From Pseudothauera lacus (lineage in GTDB: Bacteria > Pseudomonadota > Gammaproteobacteria > Burkholderiales > Rhodocyclaceae): DNA of 64,000 bases. Positions 51,739-60,570 of the stretch are shown here, piece after piece. The notes beneath the pieces were generated by a model, which saw nothing but the letters and a program-made list of their open reading frames with translations, was not told the DNA's origin and searched no databases. Position 1 is the first letter of the stretch, and every line of letters starts with the position of its first letter. A program made the translations under genes and the position numbers. Location of the stretch: the NCBI RefSeq assembly GCF_003034845.1, contig NZ_PZKC01000007.1:62001-126000 (forward strand). The letters run 5' to 3'.

Positions 51739-52529
51739 CCTCCGTGCCCGCTCCCCCGCCCACCCTCTTCGGCAGCGCATCGGCGCCCCCCCAGCCCGCC
51801 ACCTCTGCCGCCGACGCCGGACGCCACGCACCCTCGCTCGCCGACCTCCTCTACGACGGCTTCTACCTCGTCTTCCTGCTGCGCAGCGGCAAGGGCCCGC
51901 GCGACGCCGAAGCCTTCCGCAAGAGCATCGTCGCCCTGCTCACCGATTTCGAACGCAACGCCAAGCGCGAAGGCTTCGAGGCCGAGGACATCTACGACGC
52001 CAAGTACGCCTTCTGCGCCACCGTGGACGAAGCCATCCTGTCCTCGCGCTACGCCGTCCGCGACGACTGGGAACGCCGCCCCCTGCAGCTCTCCATGTTC
52101 GGCGACCAGCTCGCCGGCGAAGCCTTCTTCGACAAGCTCGAAGAAGCGCGCAACGTCGGCAAGCGCCGCCTGCCCGCGCTCGAAGTCTTCCACATGTGCC
52201 TGCTGCTCGGCTTCAAGGGCCGCTACATGCTCGAAGGGCAGGAAAAACACACCTACCTCACCGCCCAGCTCGGTGAGCAGATCGCCCACATCAAGGGCAA
52301 GCGCGCCCCCTTCGCCCCGCACTGGGCCGCCCCCGACCAGGTCAGCCACACCCTGCGCCGCGTGCTGCCGGTATGGGTGGTGGCCGCCACCCTGGCGCTC
52401 TTCGGCCTGCTCGCCTACATCGGCATCAAGCACCACCTCGACGACCAGACCCGCCTCGCGCTCGCCGACTACAACAACCTCGTCAGCATGCCGCCGCGCG
52501 CGCCGCACGTCGTCATCACCCTGCCGTAA
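51735..52529 (+). CDS. tssL: T6SS inner-membrane protein TssL (short form)
   Basis: This 264-residue protein has the DotU/IcmH cytoplasmic domain (SLADLLYDGFYLVFLLRSG ... YCATVDEAILSS region near residues 80-110) and one C-terminal TM helix near residues 219-239. It lacks the OmpA-like peptidoglycan-binding part of longer forms. TssM normally follows it; here vgrG follows instead, 15 bases on. Confidence 0.92.
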   Translation: MTSVPAPPPTLFGSASAPPQPATSAADAGRHAPSLADLLYDGFYLVFLLRSGKGPRDAEAFRKSIVALLTDFERNAKREGFEAEDIYDAKYAFCATVDEAILSSRYAVRDDWERRPLQLSMFGDQLAGEAFFDKLEEARNVGKRRLPALEVFHMCLLLGFKGRYMLEGQEKHTYLTAQLGEQIAHIKGKRAPFAPHWAAPDQVSHTLRRVLPVWVVAATLALFGLLAYIGIKHHLDDQTRLALADYNNLVSMPPRAPHVVITLP

Positions 52530-52544
52530 GCGACCGTCGCAGCC

Positions 52545-55244
52545 ATGGACCTCGCCGACTTCCCCGTCCTGCTCTCCCAGCACGCCCGCCTCGTCGAGCT
52601 GCACACCGCGCTGCCCGGCACCCTGCTCGCCGTCGAGACCATGCACGGCACCGAAGCCGTCTCCGCCCCCTTCAGCTTCGAACTCATCTGCGTCTCGCCC
52701 ACCGTCGCCATCGACTTCCACGAACTCGTCGGCGAGGAGCTCACCCTGCGCCTGCTGCAGGCCGACGGCAGCCTGCGCAGCTGGCACGGCCACCTCACCG
52801 CCACCGCCAACCTCGGCGCCGACGGCGGCCTGGTGCGCTACCGGCTCAGCCTGCGCCCCTGGCTCGCCTGGCTCGATCTGCGCCACGACAGCCGCATCTT
52901 CCAGGACCTCGACCTGCGCGGCATCTGCGATGCCGTCTTCGCCGCCTACGGCTTCGCCCACTGGCGCTTCGACGTCAGCCAGCCCCTGCGCCAGCGCAGC
53001 ATCTGCGCCCAGCACCGCGAGACCGACCTCGCCTTCATCACCCGCCTGCTCGCCGAAGAAGGCCTGTCCTGGTACTTCGAACACGACCAGCACGCCTGCG
53101 CGGGTGACGACAGCCCCCACACCCGCCACACCCTGGTCATCTTCGACCGCGACGCCGAACTGCCCGCCGGCACCCAGGCGCAGATCCGCTTCCACCGCGC
53201 CGACGCCCCGGAAGCCGACGACACCGTCCAGCGCCTCGGCGACGCCCGCCGTACCGCCCCCAACGTCCTCACCCTCGCCGGCTGGGACTACAAGCGCCTG
53301 CACGCCACCGCCGCCGAAGCCCACAGTGCCCTCGACAACGGCACCCAGCCCGAGCTCGAACTGTTCGACGCCGCCGCCCAGTACCGCTTCGAATCCGACG
53401 ACGCCGCCACCCTGCGCACCGCACTCGCCCTCGGCGCCCACGAAGCGCGCTACCGCCGCCTGCGCGGCCACGGCCGCGTGCGCCAGCTCGCCGCCGGCAC
53501 GCGCATCCGCATCGCCATCCACGACACCTACGACGGCACCGACGACGCCTTCACCGTGCTCAGCGTCGAACACCGCGCCGCCAACAACCTCGGCGCCCAA
53601 GCCGCCCGCCTCGACGACGCCGAGCACATCGAACCGGGCACCTACCACAACCACTTCATGCTCCAGCCCGCCGCCATCCCGGTGCTGCCGCTGCCCCTGC
53701 CCAAGCCCGTCGTCCCCGCGCAGAGCGCCCTCGTCGTCGGCCTGCCCGACACCCCGCTGGACACCGAACGCGATCACCGCATCCGCATCCAGTTCCACTG
53801 GCAGCGCGGCGAACAGCCCAACCCCGGCGGCCTGCCTGCCCCCGAACCCCACCCCCACCGCGCCCCCGGCGACCACCGCTGCGCCGCCTGGGTGCGGGTC
53901 ACCGAGTGGCTCGCCGGGCCCGACTGGGGCAGCCACTTCCTGCCCCGCATCGGCTCCGAGGTCCAGGTCGCCTTCGACGGCGGCGACATCGACCGCCCGC
54001 TGGTCGTCGGCAGCCACTACAACGGCGCCGACCCGCCCCCCTTCGCCGCCGGCCAGGACAGCGCCGCCAACCACCCCGGCGTGCTCTCCGGCTGGCATTC
54101 GCACAACCACCAGGACGGCTTCAACCAGTGGGTGGTCGACGACGCCCCGGCGCAGCTGCGCACCCGCCTCACCGCCCACCCCCTGCGCAGCGAACTGGGC
54201 CTCGGCCACCTCATCCACCACAGCCCGGGCAGCGCCCAGCGCGGCGCCTGGCGCGGCAGCGGCTTCGAACTGCGCACCGACGGCTGGGCCGTGCTGCGCG
54301 CCGGTGAAGGCCTGCTGCTCTCGGGCAGCACCCGCGCCCACGGCGCCTCCACCCAGCTCGACATCGCCGAGGCGGTCGGCCAGCTCCACGCCGCTCGTGA
54401 AGCCGCCGAGCGCCTGTCCGATGCCGCCGCCGCCCACCACGCCCGCCCGCTGCAGGCCAACGCCGAACAACGCCGCTTCATCGCCGGCCTCGACCCACAG
54501 GACGAAGGACGCTACAGCGGCGAACCCGGCGGCCAGCCCGCCCTCAAGGCGCAGCCCGGCAGCCGCCAGCCCGGCGACCCCACCGAGCGCTTCGCCCAAC
54601 CCGTGGTGCTCGCCGAAGTGCCCGGCGACATCGGCCTGAACAGCCGTGCGGCCACCCTCATCCACGCCACCGGGCACCTCCACGCCACCGTCCACAACGA
54701 CGCCCACTTCGCCGCCGCCCACACCTGGGCCGCAGCCGTCGGCCACGCCGCAAGCTGGTTCTGCCACCGCGGCGGCATCCGCGCCGTAGCCGCCGCCGGC
54801 CCCTTCTCCGTGCACGCCCACACCGACCGCGCCGCCGCCCGCGCGCGCACCCACATCACCGTCACCAGCTCCACCGACGAGATCCACATCCACGCCAAGG
54901 ACCGCATCCGCATCGCCGCCGGCAGCACCGACCTCGTCCTGCACGGCGGCAACATCACCTTCCGCTGCCCCGGCAAGTTCTGCATCAAGGGCGCCGGGCA
55001 CGTCTTCAAGGCCAGGGCGAAGGAAAGCATTGCGCTCGATCAGCTGCCCGACTCGCGGGTCAAGCTCCTCGACGAAGGCTTCATCATCCGCAACCAGGAA
55101 ACCGGCGAACCGATGGTCGGCGTGCACTACCGCATCCAGCGCGCCGACGGCACCTGGGAACCCGGCGTTACCGACTCCGAAGGGCGCACCCACGTCGTCA
55201 TGGCCCCGGAAACGGAGCAACTCAAGATCGAACTCGACCCATGA
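52545..55244 (+). CDS. vgrG: T6SS spike protein VgrG with C-terminal extension
   Basis: This 899-residue protein has the gp27/gp5-like spike core (about 1-560), a DUF2345 domain (about 640-800) and a C-terminal 70-residue extension from residue 830. The extension (GFIIRNQETGEPMVGVHYRIQRADGTW...) looks like a transthyretin / carboxypeptidase-regulatory-like fold, a domain that recruits effectors. Its stop overlaps the start of the effector gene (ATGA), which points to a VgrG-cargo pair. Confidence 0.92.
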   Translation: MDLADFPVLLSQHARLVELHTALPGTLLAVETMHGTEAVSAPFSFELICVSPTVAIDFHELVGEELTLRLLQADGSLRSWHGHLTATANLGADGGLVRYRLSLRPWLAWLDLRHDSRIFQDLDLRGICDAVFAAYGFAHWRFDVSQPLRQRSICAQHRETDLAFITRLLAEEGLSWYFEHDQHACAGDDSPHTRHTLVIFDRDAELPAGTQAQIRFHRADAPEADDTVQRLGDARRTAPNVLTLAGWDYKRLHATAAEAHSALDNGTQPELELFDAAAQYRFESDDAATLRTALALGAHEARYRRLRGHGRVRQLAAGTRIRIAIHDTYDGTDDAFTVLSVEHRAANNLGAQAARLDDAEHIEPGTYHNHFMLQPAAIPVLPLPLPKPVVPAQSALVVGLPDTPLDTERDHRIRIQFHWQRGEQPNPGGLPAPEPHPHRAPGDHRCAAWVRVTEWLAGPDWGSHFLPRIGSEVQVAFDGGDIDRPLVVGSHYNGADPPPFAAGQDSAANHPGVLSGWHSHNHQDGFNQWVVDDAPAQLRTRLTAHPLRSELGLGHLIHHSPGSAQRGAWRGSGFELRTDGWAVLRAGEGLLLSGSTRAHGASTQLDIAEAVGQLHAAREAAERLSDAAAAHHARPLQANAEQRRFIAGLDPQDEGRYSGEPGGQPALKAQPGSRQPGDPTERFAQPVVLAEVPGDIGLNSRAATLIHATGHLHATVHNDAHFAAAHTWAAAVGHAASWFCHRGGIRAVAAAGPFSVHAHTDRAAARARTHITVTSSTDEIHIHAKDRIRIAAGSTDLVLHGGNITFRCPGKFCIKGAGHVFKARAKESIALDQLPDSRVKLLDEGFIIRNQETGEPMVGVHYRIQRADGTWEPGVTDSEGRTHVVMAPETEQLKIELDP

Positions 55245-58168
55245 GCGCCCAGCCTCCCACCACTCGCGCCGAATCGCCCCCGCCCATCGTCGCCCATTCG
55301 GTCACTTCGCCGATCAGTAACACGCGCCGCAAGGAAGTACTGGTTCGCGACAGCCGACACGTCGATCGCCCGCCTGCCGACCCGCACGTTGCCCTGCTCC
55401 CGGTCCGCTACGCCGTCGCACAGCGCACCGTCAGGGAGAGAGTCACGCGCTACACTGCCCCTACGCTCAAGCGCAATCTGCCTGCCATCAACCGCGCCAG
55501 CTACGTGCTGCGCCACTTGCGCGCCGGCATGGTCTACGTATTTGCGCGTGGCAAGCTGCACGACTTCGCCGTCACCGCCGGTGGCCACCTTCGCCCTCAC
55601 GGCGCCGAGGCCGAGAGCAGCGGCATCCTGATCGAGTTCGCCGCACTGCTCTTTCCGCAGTCCTGGGGCGAAATTTATATCGCCTTCTCCGATCACGAGT
55701 GGAGCCCCGCTCAGCGCCGGCGCGCCATAGCCGACGTCGACGGCGCTCGTACCCGGGGCATGCAGCGCTTCAGCCTCGCCACCCCCCAAGACGATGCCTT
55801 TGGCCTAGACGCCCTTGGCACCGAGGTTGAGGAATACGCAGGTCGCGCCAGCCAATACACCTGGAGCGACCACCCTGCGGCCCCGCGCCGCACTGAAGAC
55901 TACCAGCGCCTCCCAGAACTCGCCCGTGGCGGCGCCCACGTTATCGCCCTCGACGACCCCATCGGCATCAGCCACGATCTTGCGGCGCTGGTCGAAAACG
56001 CTCTCAAGGAACTGGCCGACTATGTCCAGGACCCGGATGAACCTGAGCCCGGCGAGGGCGAAGAGGCCGCCGCCAAACAAGCAGAGAGCAACAGCGCAAC
56101 AGGCATCCCATCGCTGGTAACCGAAGAGCCGGCACCGAATCCCGCACTCGACGCCCGGCGTGCACGCTACCGCCGCAAGATCATCGCCGACACCATCGGC
56201 CGTCTCTACGAGAACAGCTACAGCGCGCGCAGCGACCCCGACACCCTCGCCCGGATGCGCCTCGAGCACTGGCGTGGCGAACCGGCCAACCGCGGCAAGT
56301 CCGAGCCCACTCTGGCCGAACTGCGCCGCGACGTCGTCACCGGCGCCAGCACCAACCCCGCTGCGGCGCGCCTGATCAAGCACGTCGACGAAGCGGCCCG
56401 GCGCAAATTCCTGCGTGAGTTCGATGCCGAAGTCAGTCGGCTGAACCGCGAGCTCAGCCAACACCGCCAAGATCGCCTCGCCTGGCTCCACACCTGGGCG
56501 CACACCACCCGCCCGGATACCCTCAAGGCCGCCTGGGCGCGCTTCGACATGGATGACGAACAGGACTGGAGGCAGTTCGAGCTCAGCTTTGCACGCTCGA
56601 TGGCCGCACTGGGCATTTCGCCGGACGGGCGTACGGAGAACGTCTTCGATGGCGAAATGGCCCTCTTCGGCCAATGGTTGGCCACCGCCGTCGACGACAG
56701 CCCGCTATACCGCGCACTATTCGGGCATACCCCGCTGCGCCAGCATGTCATTGCATCTGCGACCAACATTGCCAGTGGTGCAGAAGGTGCGGCAAATGCC
56801 ATCGAGGCCATCTACAGACTGTTCCCCGCCACCGTAGGTACCGATGAGATCGTGCACGTGATTACGGTCTACACCATCACTCGGTCCCAGCGGTGGCGCG
56901 GCGCGGTACTCGGCACCATCGACAACACACTGGATCGAATCGCTGGGAGCACGGCCCCAAAGGAGCTCGGCGGAGTGCTGCAAGGCCGCTATGGATCCCA
57001 GATCTCCGTCGAGGAACTGCCCCCACAGACACAGCGCACGCCCTACCCACAACACCGCCCCGGCCCCACACCACCCTCAACACGCTGGGATCCCCCCGCT
57101 CGAACCGGAACCCTGCATGCGGAAGGCAGGGTGCAGTACCGAGTCACAGAGGTGCATACCACCCGGCATGCACCTACAGCTCGCCCCAGCCCACTGCGGG
57201 GTTGGGGCACAGCTGGTGTCAGCGCCCTGGCAGGGCTGGTATATATGCTCAACATGAAGCGGGCTCTGGAGAGCTTTGATACAAACGATGCAGCCAGCTA
57301 TGCCGATATCGGCGCTGCAGCATTCGCTGTTGGCAGTGGTATTCACGGCGGGCTGCACGCCTTCAGGGGTGCAGCCCCAGTTGCGTTTGATCGAGGCACA
57401 AGGGCCTTGGCTACACGCTATGCAATAGTTGCTGAGAGAGATCTCGTCAACAGGCTCATGGGTTTGAAAACGTACCGCTTCTTTGGTTACGGCGGCGCCT
57501 TTTTAGGTGGCGCGGTGTTCGGCATTGACAGCTATCGGCGTCTGCGTGCAGGCGACACCGATGCAGGGCTTTGGTACGCAGGAGCGGCCGTCACGGCTGT
57601 AGCCGGTGGCTCGGCCATGACGCACGGCGGCGCAATGCTGGTCGCAGCCAAAGGAATCACCGTCGCAGCCACATTGATACCTGCGGGCTGGCTTATCCTA
57701 GGCGTCGTGCTCATTGGTACGGCCTTGGTGTTTACCGTAGCAGGCGACAACGACGAAGACACCCCTGTCGAACGCTGGCTGGACAGCTCATCGTTCGGCC
57801 TCCATTCCCTGTCTGGCAGTCTCCAGCATGAGGGCCTGAGGGAGGAGCTCGACGTCCTCAGCGCAGCACTCTACGCGCCCCAGATTGTCAATAGCGAACT
57901 TTCAGGGGGCTTCGCCGCCCCCTTCCGCACCGCCCGCGCCACCGTACGCATGCCCGGCTACCACCACGGCATCAGCCACATTGCCGTTACCGTCAACGGC
58001 CACTATGTTGACCCCGAACCAGCACAACCAGGAGACAACCCGGAATTGCTGCGTTTCGCCGTGCGCCTGCCGAAGAATGGCGCCACCCAAGAGGCTCACT
58101 TCAATGTTCGCTACCAGCCTTCCGTCGAATACGATGCCATGCTTGAACTTGATTTTGTCGTCCGCTAG
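55241..58168 (+). CDS. Putative VasX-like membrane-active T6SS effector
   Basis: This 975-residue protein has no signal peptide. Residues about 35-190 match the VasX N-terminal region (VALLPVRYAVAQRTVRERVT and LRAGMVYVFARGKL). Residues about 200-640 are helical and charged. Four to five hydrophobic segments follow near 655-672, 685-705, 747-765, 778-800 and 808-830, as in colicin-like pore formers. The C-terminal ~120 residues are beta-rich. The ATGA overlap with vgrG and the following immunity genes support an antibacterial pore-forming toxin; the activity is inferred, not shown. Confidence 0.75.
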   Translation: MSAQPPTTRAESPPPIVAHSVTSPISNTRRKEVLVRDSRHVDRPPADPHVALLPVRYAVAQRTVRERVTRYTAPTLKRNLPAINRASYVLRHLRAGMVYVFARGKLHDFAVTAGGHLRPHGAEAESSGILIEFAALLFPQSWGEIYIAFSDHEWSPAQRRRAIADVDGARTRGMQRFSLATPQDDAFGLDALGTEVEEYAGRASQYTWSDHPAAPRRTEDYQRLPELARGGAHVIALDDPIGISHDLAALVENALKELADYVQDPDEPEPGEGEEAAAKQAESNSATGIPSLVTEEPAPNPALDARRARYRRKIIADTIGRLYENSYSARSDPDTLARMRLEHWRGEPANRGKSEPTLAELRRDVVTGASTNPAAARLIKHVDEAARRKFLREFDAEVSRLNRELSQHRQDRLAWLHTWAHTTRPDTLKAAWARFDMDDEQDWRQFELSFARSMAALGISPDGRTENVFDGEMALFGQWLATAVDDSPLYRALFGHTPLRQHVIASATNIASGAEGAANAIEAIYRLFPATVGTDEIVHVITVYTITRSQRWRGAVLGTIDNTLDRIAGSTAPKELGGVLQGRYGSQISVEELPPQTQRTPYPQHRPGPTPPSTRWDPPARTGTLHAEGRVQYRVTEVHTTRHAPTARPSPLRGWGTAGVSALAGLVYMLNMKRALESFDTNDAASYADIGAAAFAVGSGIHGGLHAFRGAAPVAFDRGTRALATRYAIVAERDLVNRLMGLKTYRFFGYGGAFLGGAVFGIDSYRRLRAGDTDAGLWYAGAAVTAVAGGSAMTHGGAMLVAAKGITVAATLIPAGWLILGVVLIGTALVFTVAGDNDEDTPVERWLDSSSFGLHSLSGSLQHEGLREELDVLSAALYAPQIVNSELSGGFAAPFRTARATVRMPGYHHGISHIAVTVNGHYVDPEPAQPGDNPELLRFAVRLPKNGATQEAHFNVRYQPSVEYDAMLELDFVVR

Positions 58169-58180
58169 TCAACATCACAG

Positions 58181-59068
58181 ATGCCCACCTCCTCGCACCA
58201 GCGCCGCGCTGCCCAGCGTATTGAGCCTGCAGCCAATAACGTCATTGAACGCGTGACCGAGTGCTGCATGGACGTAAATGTCAAAAGCGCCTATATCGCC
58301 AAGGGCCGAAGTGGGATGGCGTGGTGGCTGATTTGGGGGACGATGATGTGTGCGGTCCTCGTAGCAGGTGTCGCCGTCTTCAGCGGAGAGCCCCTTGCGG
58401 CGCTTAGCGGGGGAGTTCCGTTTTTGCTCATTGCCGCATCGGGCTTCGGCGCCACCCTCTACATCTGGCCCCTGCGCGTCTGGCGTACCCACCTGCCCCT
58501 ACGTTTCAATCGCAAAAACCGAAAGGTCTATTTCCACTGGAAGGGGGAGACCTACATCGAGGACTGGGACACCCTGCAGATCCAGTTCAAGGAGCAGTTC
58601 GTTTTCTCTCCAATAGCCCCGCCGTCCGGAGAGCCGCAGATCAATGTCCGCTTTCACGACAGAACAGGCAAGCCATTTGACGTACTGATCGTCACCGAAC
58701 TCCACCACCTGCCACTGACCAAGGTCGAGCAGGCTGCTGCCCTTGCCGAGTACATCCGCTGCTACATGGACGAAGGCCCCGAACACCTGCCTCCCGTGCA
58801 CAGGAATCGTTTTGAAGCCGACCTGAAGCTCGCAGAAATCGTCAAAGAGTTCCGCCTGCCGAAGCTATGGAGAAGGGATCATTCATTTACCACCAACGTG
58901 CTGAACCTCTTCACCCTACCGGTCGTCATCCTGTGGGATCTCATCACCTGCCCCACCGAGATCATCTTTTACTACCTCACCCGCAACATCAGGACCGATC
59001 CGTTTCCGCCGGAAATGGAGGCGCCCTGCCGTTGTGACGGAGAACCGGCACAGCACGGCAGCGAGTAG
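58181..59068 (+). CDS. Membrane protein next to the effector, DUF6708-like
   Basis: This 295-residue protein has two membrane segments (about 46-70 and 76-95), then a cytoplasmic beta-rich domain (LRFNRKNRKVYFHWKGETYIEDWDT) and a late hydrophobic stretch near 240-270. The order matches DUF6708 proteins, which sit next to T6SS effectors. It may be the immunity protein that blocks the pore in the inner membrane. The first in-frame ATG is used; ATG 58268 is also possible. Confidence 0.55.
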   Translation: MPTSSHQRRAAQRIEPAANNVIERVTECCMDVNVKSAYIAKGRSGMAWWLIWGTMMCAVLVAGVAVFSGEPLAALSGGVPFLLIAASGFGATLYIWPLRVWRTHLPLRFNRKNRKVYFHWKGETYIEDWDTLQIQFKEQFVFSPIAPPSGEPQINVRFHDRTGKPFDVLIVTELHHLPLTKVEQAAALAEYIRCYMDEGPEHLPPVHRNRFEADLKLAEIVKEFRLPKLWRRDHSFTTNVLNLFTLPVVILWDLITCPTEIIFYYLTRNIRTDPFPPEMEAPCRCDGEPAQHGSE

Positions 59069-59223
59069 TTGCTGCGCAGACTATTCGCGCAAGGATGGCG
59101 CCAGCCTGATGCTCGAGTTCATCGACTACGCTCTCGGACAACGCACTCAATCCACCCGTGCTCCCGGCGGATCCCGATCAACCCGATGGCCAGCGTGGCC
59201 AACAGAGCAACTAAGGATCATCA

Positions 59224-60570
59224 ATGAGCACCGCCGAGCCCTTTCTTTACCCGGAAGAACTCGATGAGTTCATCCGGGAAACCCTTGCAGACGACAACCT
59301 TTACGTCTTTGGCGAAGAAGACGCCATGTTGGGCCTGTGCCCTTTCGTGAGCTTCTACATTTATCACGGTCCGGATGCCTACCTGGACGTGGCCGATCGC
59401 ATGATCTCGGTGCACGAAGCCTTCGAGGCGCTCATCGACGAGCCCTTCCAGTTGATCTGGAAAAGCAAAACCCAGGTCTGGCTGAAGGCCGGTGACAAGC
59501 GTCTACCGACGGATCTGCGCGCAGAAGCCCGCAAACGCCTGGACGAAGGTCGGGTGTTCATGCTCGGCGCCACCGACCAGCACACCGAGACCACCTCTGC
59601 ACGCTGGGCCGTCAGTGCCACCGTCGACAGCGGTATCATGCGCTACAGCCACCTCAAGCTCACCTTCCGCCTCAAGTGGTACCGGAACAACCGCGAGCGC
59701 TGGCATGCCTTCGTGCGCCACTGCCTGCACACCCTGCAGCCCGAACACTGCTACAGCGGCTTCGAGGTCGGCAACGGCGGCTTCAACATCCTCGGGGCCT
59801 ACGAGGCCGACACCCTGGAACGCCAGTGCGCCGACCATCTCTATGGCATGGACGTCGACCATCCTTCCAAGATGGACTTCCACAGTTTCCGCGTTCATAA
59901 GGATGATGCGCTGTTCGTGCCGGAACTGGTCAAGGACACTCCCTCAGCCGTTGACAGGGTCGACCCATCTGACCTCGGTGCCGGTCTGCGCACCCCCACC
60001 TGGTGCTTCCTCCTCGCTCCCTTCTGGCGCCGCAAGCTCGGCCTGAGCGAGGCCCAGGTGCGTGCCGCGCTCGACGATCCGCGCATCGACATCTCCGCCA
60101 TCGAATACGCCACCGGCCCCCACAACCCCGACGGCGAGCCCGCCCTGTGGATACGCCTGGGTGAGCTCGACCTGCATCCGGTCGAGCGCGGCGTGCCCGA
60201 GTTGCTCGTCAAGGCCAGCGCACTCATCCGCCCCATCCGCTGCGACGGCCTCAATCTGGTCACCTTCGCGACCTGGGACGACGACCCCAACCCGCGCTTC
60301 GATTTCGACAGCGCCCGCCGCTGGATGGCCCGCTTCGACCCCGACAGCGACTGGCCCGATGCCGCCCGCCGCAACCCCGGCGGCCCCGCCCACCGCAACA
60401 ACGTCCCCGCCGGCCAGCCCTGCCCGCAGGCCGGCTGGTGGTTCTCTCCCGCCGACACCCTGCCACGGCGGAACTTCCAGTACGGCGAGATCATGCCCGA
60501 GCTCGGCAGCCGCTACGGCCACACCTTCTGGCAGTGGGCGCACGACCAGGGGCCTGGCACGGCTCAATGA
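59224..60570 (+). CDS. TsiV-type (DUF3396) T6SS immunity protein
   Basis: This 448-residue soluble protein resembles the TsiV / type VI immunity family (DUF3396): HLKLTFRLKWYRNNRERWHAFV, CYSGFEVGNGGFNIL and a C-terminal part. It then has a tail (HRNNVPAGQPCPQAGWWFSP) found on several T6SS-linked immunity proteins. TsiV guards against VasX in Vibrio, which agrees with the upstream effector. An AAGGA site precedes the ATG. The 3' end overlaps the next gene. Confidence 0.7.
   Translation: MSTAEPFLYPEELDEFIRETLADDNLYVFGEEDAMLGLCPFVSFYIYHGPDAYLDVADRMISVHEAFEALIDEPFQLIWKSKTQVWLKAGDKRLPTDLRAEARKRLDEGRVFMLGATDQHTETTSARWAVSATVDSGIMRYSHLKLTFRLKWYRNNRERWHAFVRHCLHTLQPEHCYSGFEVGNGGFNILGAYEADTLERQCADHLYGMDVDHPSKMDFHSFRVHKDDALFVPELVKDTPSAVDRVDPSDLGAGLRTPTWCFLLAPFWRRKLGLSEAQVRAALDDPRIDISAIEYATGPHNPDGEPALWIRLGELDLHPVERGVPELLVKASALIRPIRCDGLNLVTFATWDDDPNPRFDFDSARRWMARFDPDSDWPDAARRNPGGPAHRNNVPAGQPCPQAGWWFSPADTLPRRNFQYGEIMPELGSRYGHTFWQWAHDQGPGTAQ
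60384..60422 (+). repeat. First copy of a 39-bp direct repeat
   Basis: This segment, beginning CCCCGCCCACCGCAACAACG, is identical to 61508-61546. Both code for AHRNNVPAGQP in the same frame within adjacent immunity genes. Here it is followed by an intact tail (CPQAGWWFSP...). Confidence 0.85.

Noticed and set aside
51696-55220. Open minus-strand frame of over 1100 codons opposite tssL and vgrG
   Set aside because: It is Gly/Val/Ala-rich and has no recognisable domain; it follows from third-position GC bias in vgrG.
59034-59267. Small plus-strand frame between the DUF6708-like and TsiV-like genes
   Set aside because: It overlaps both genes, has no ribosome site and no family pattern.
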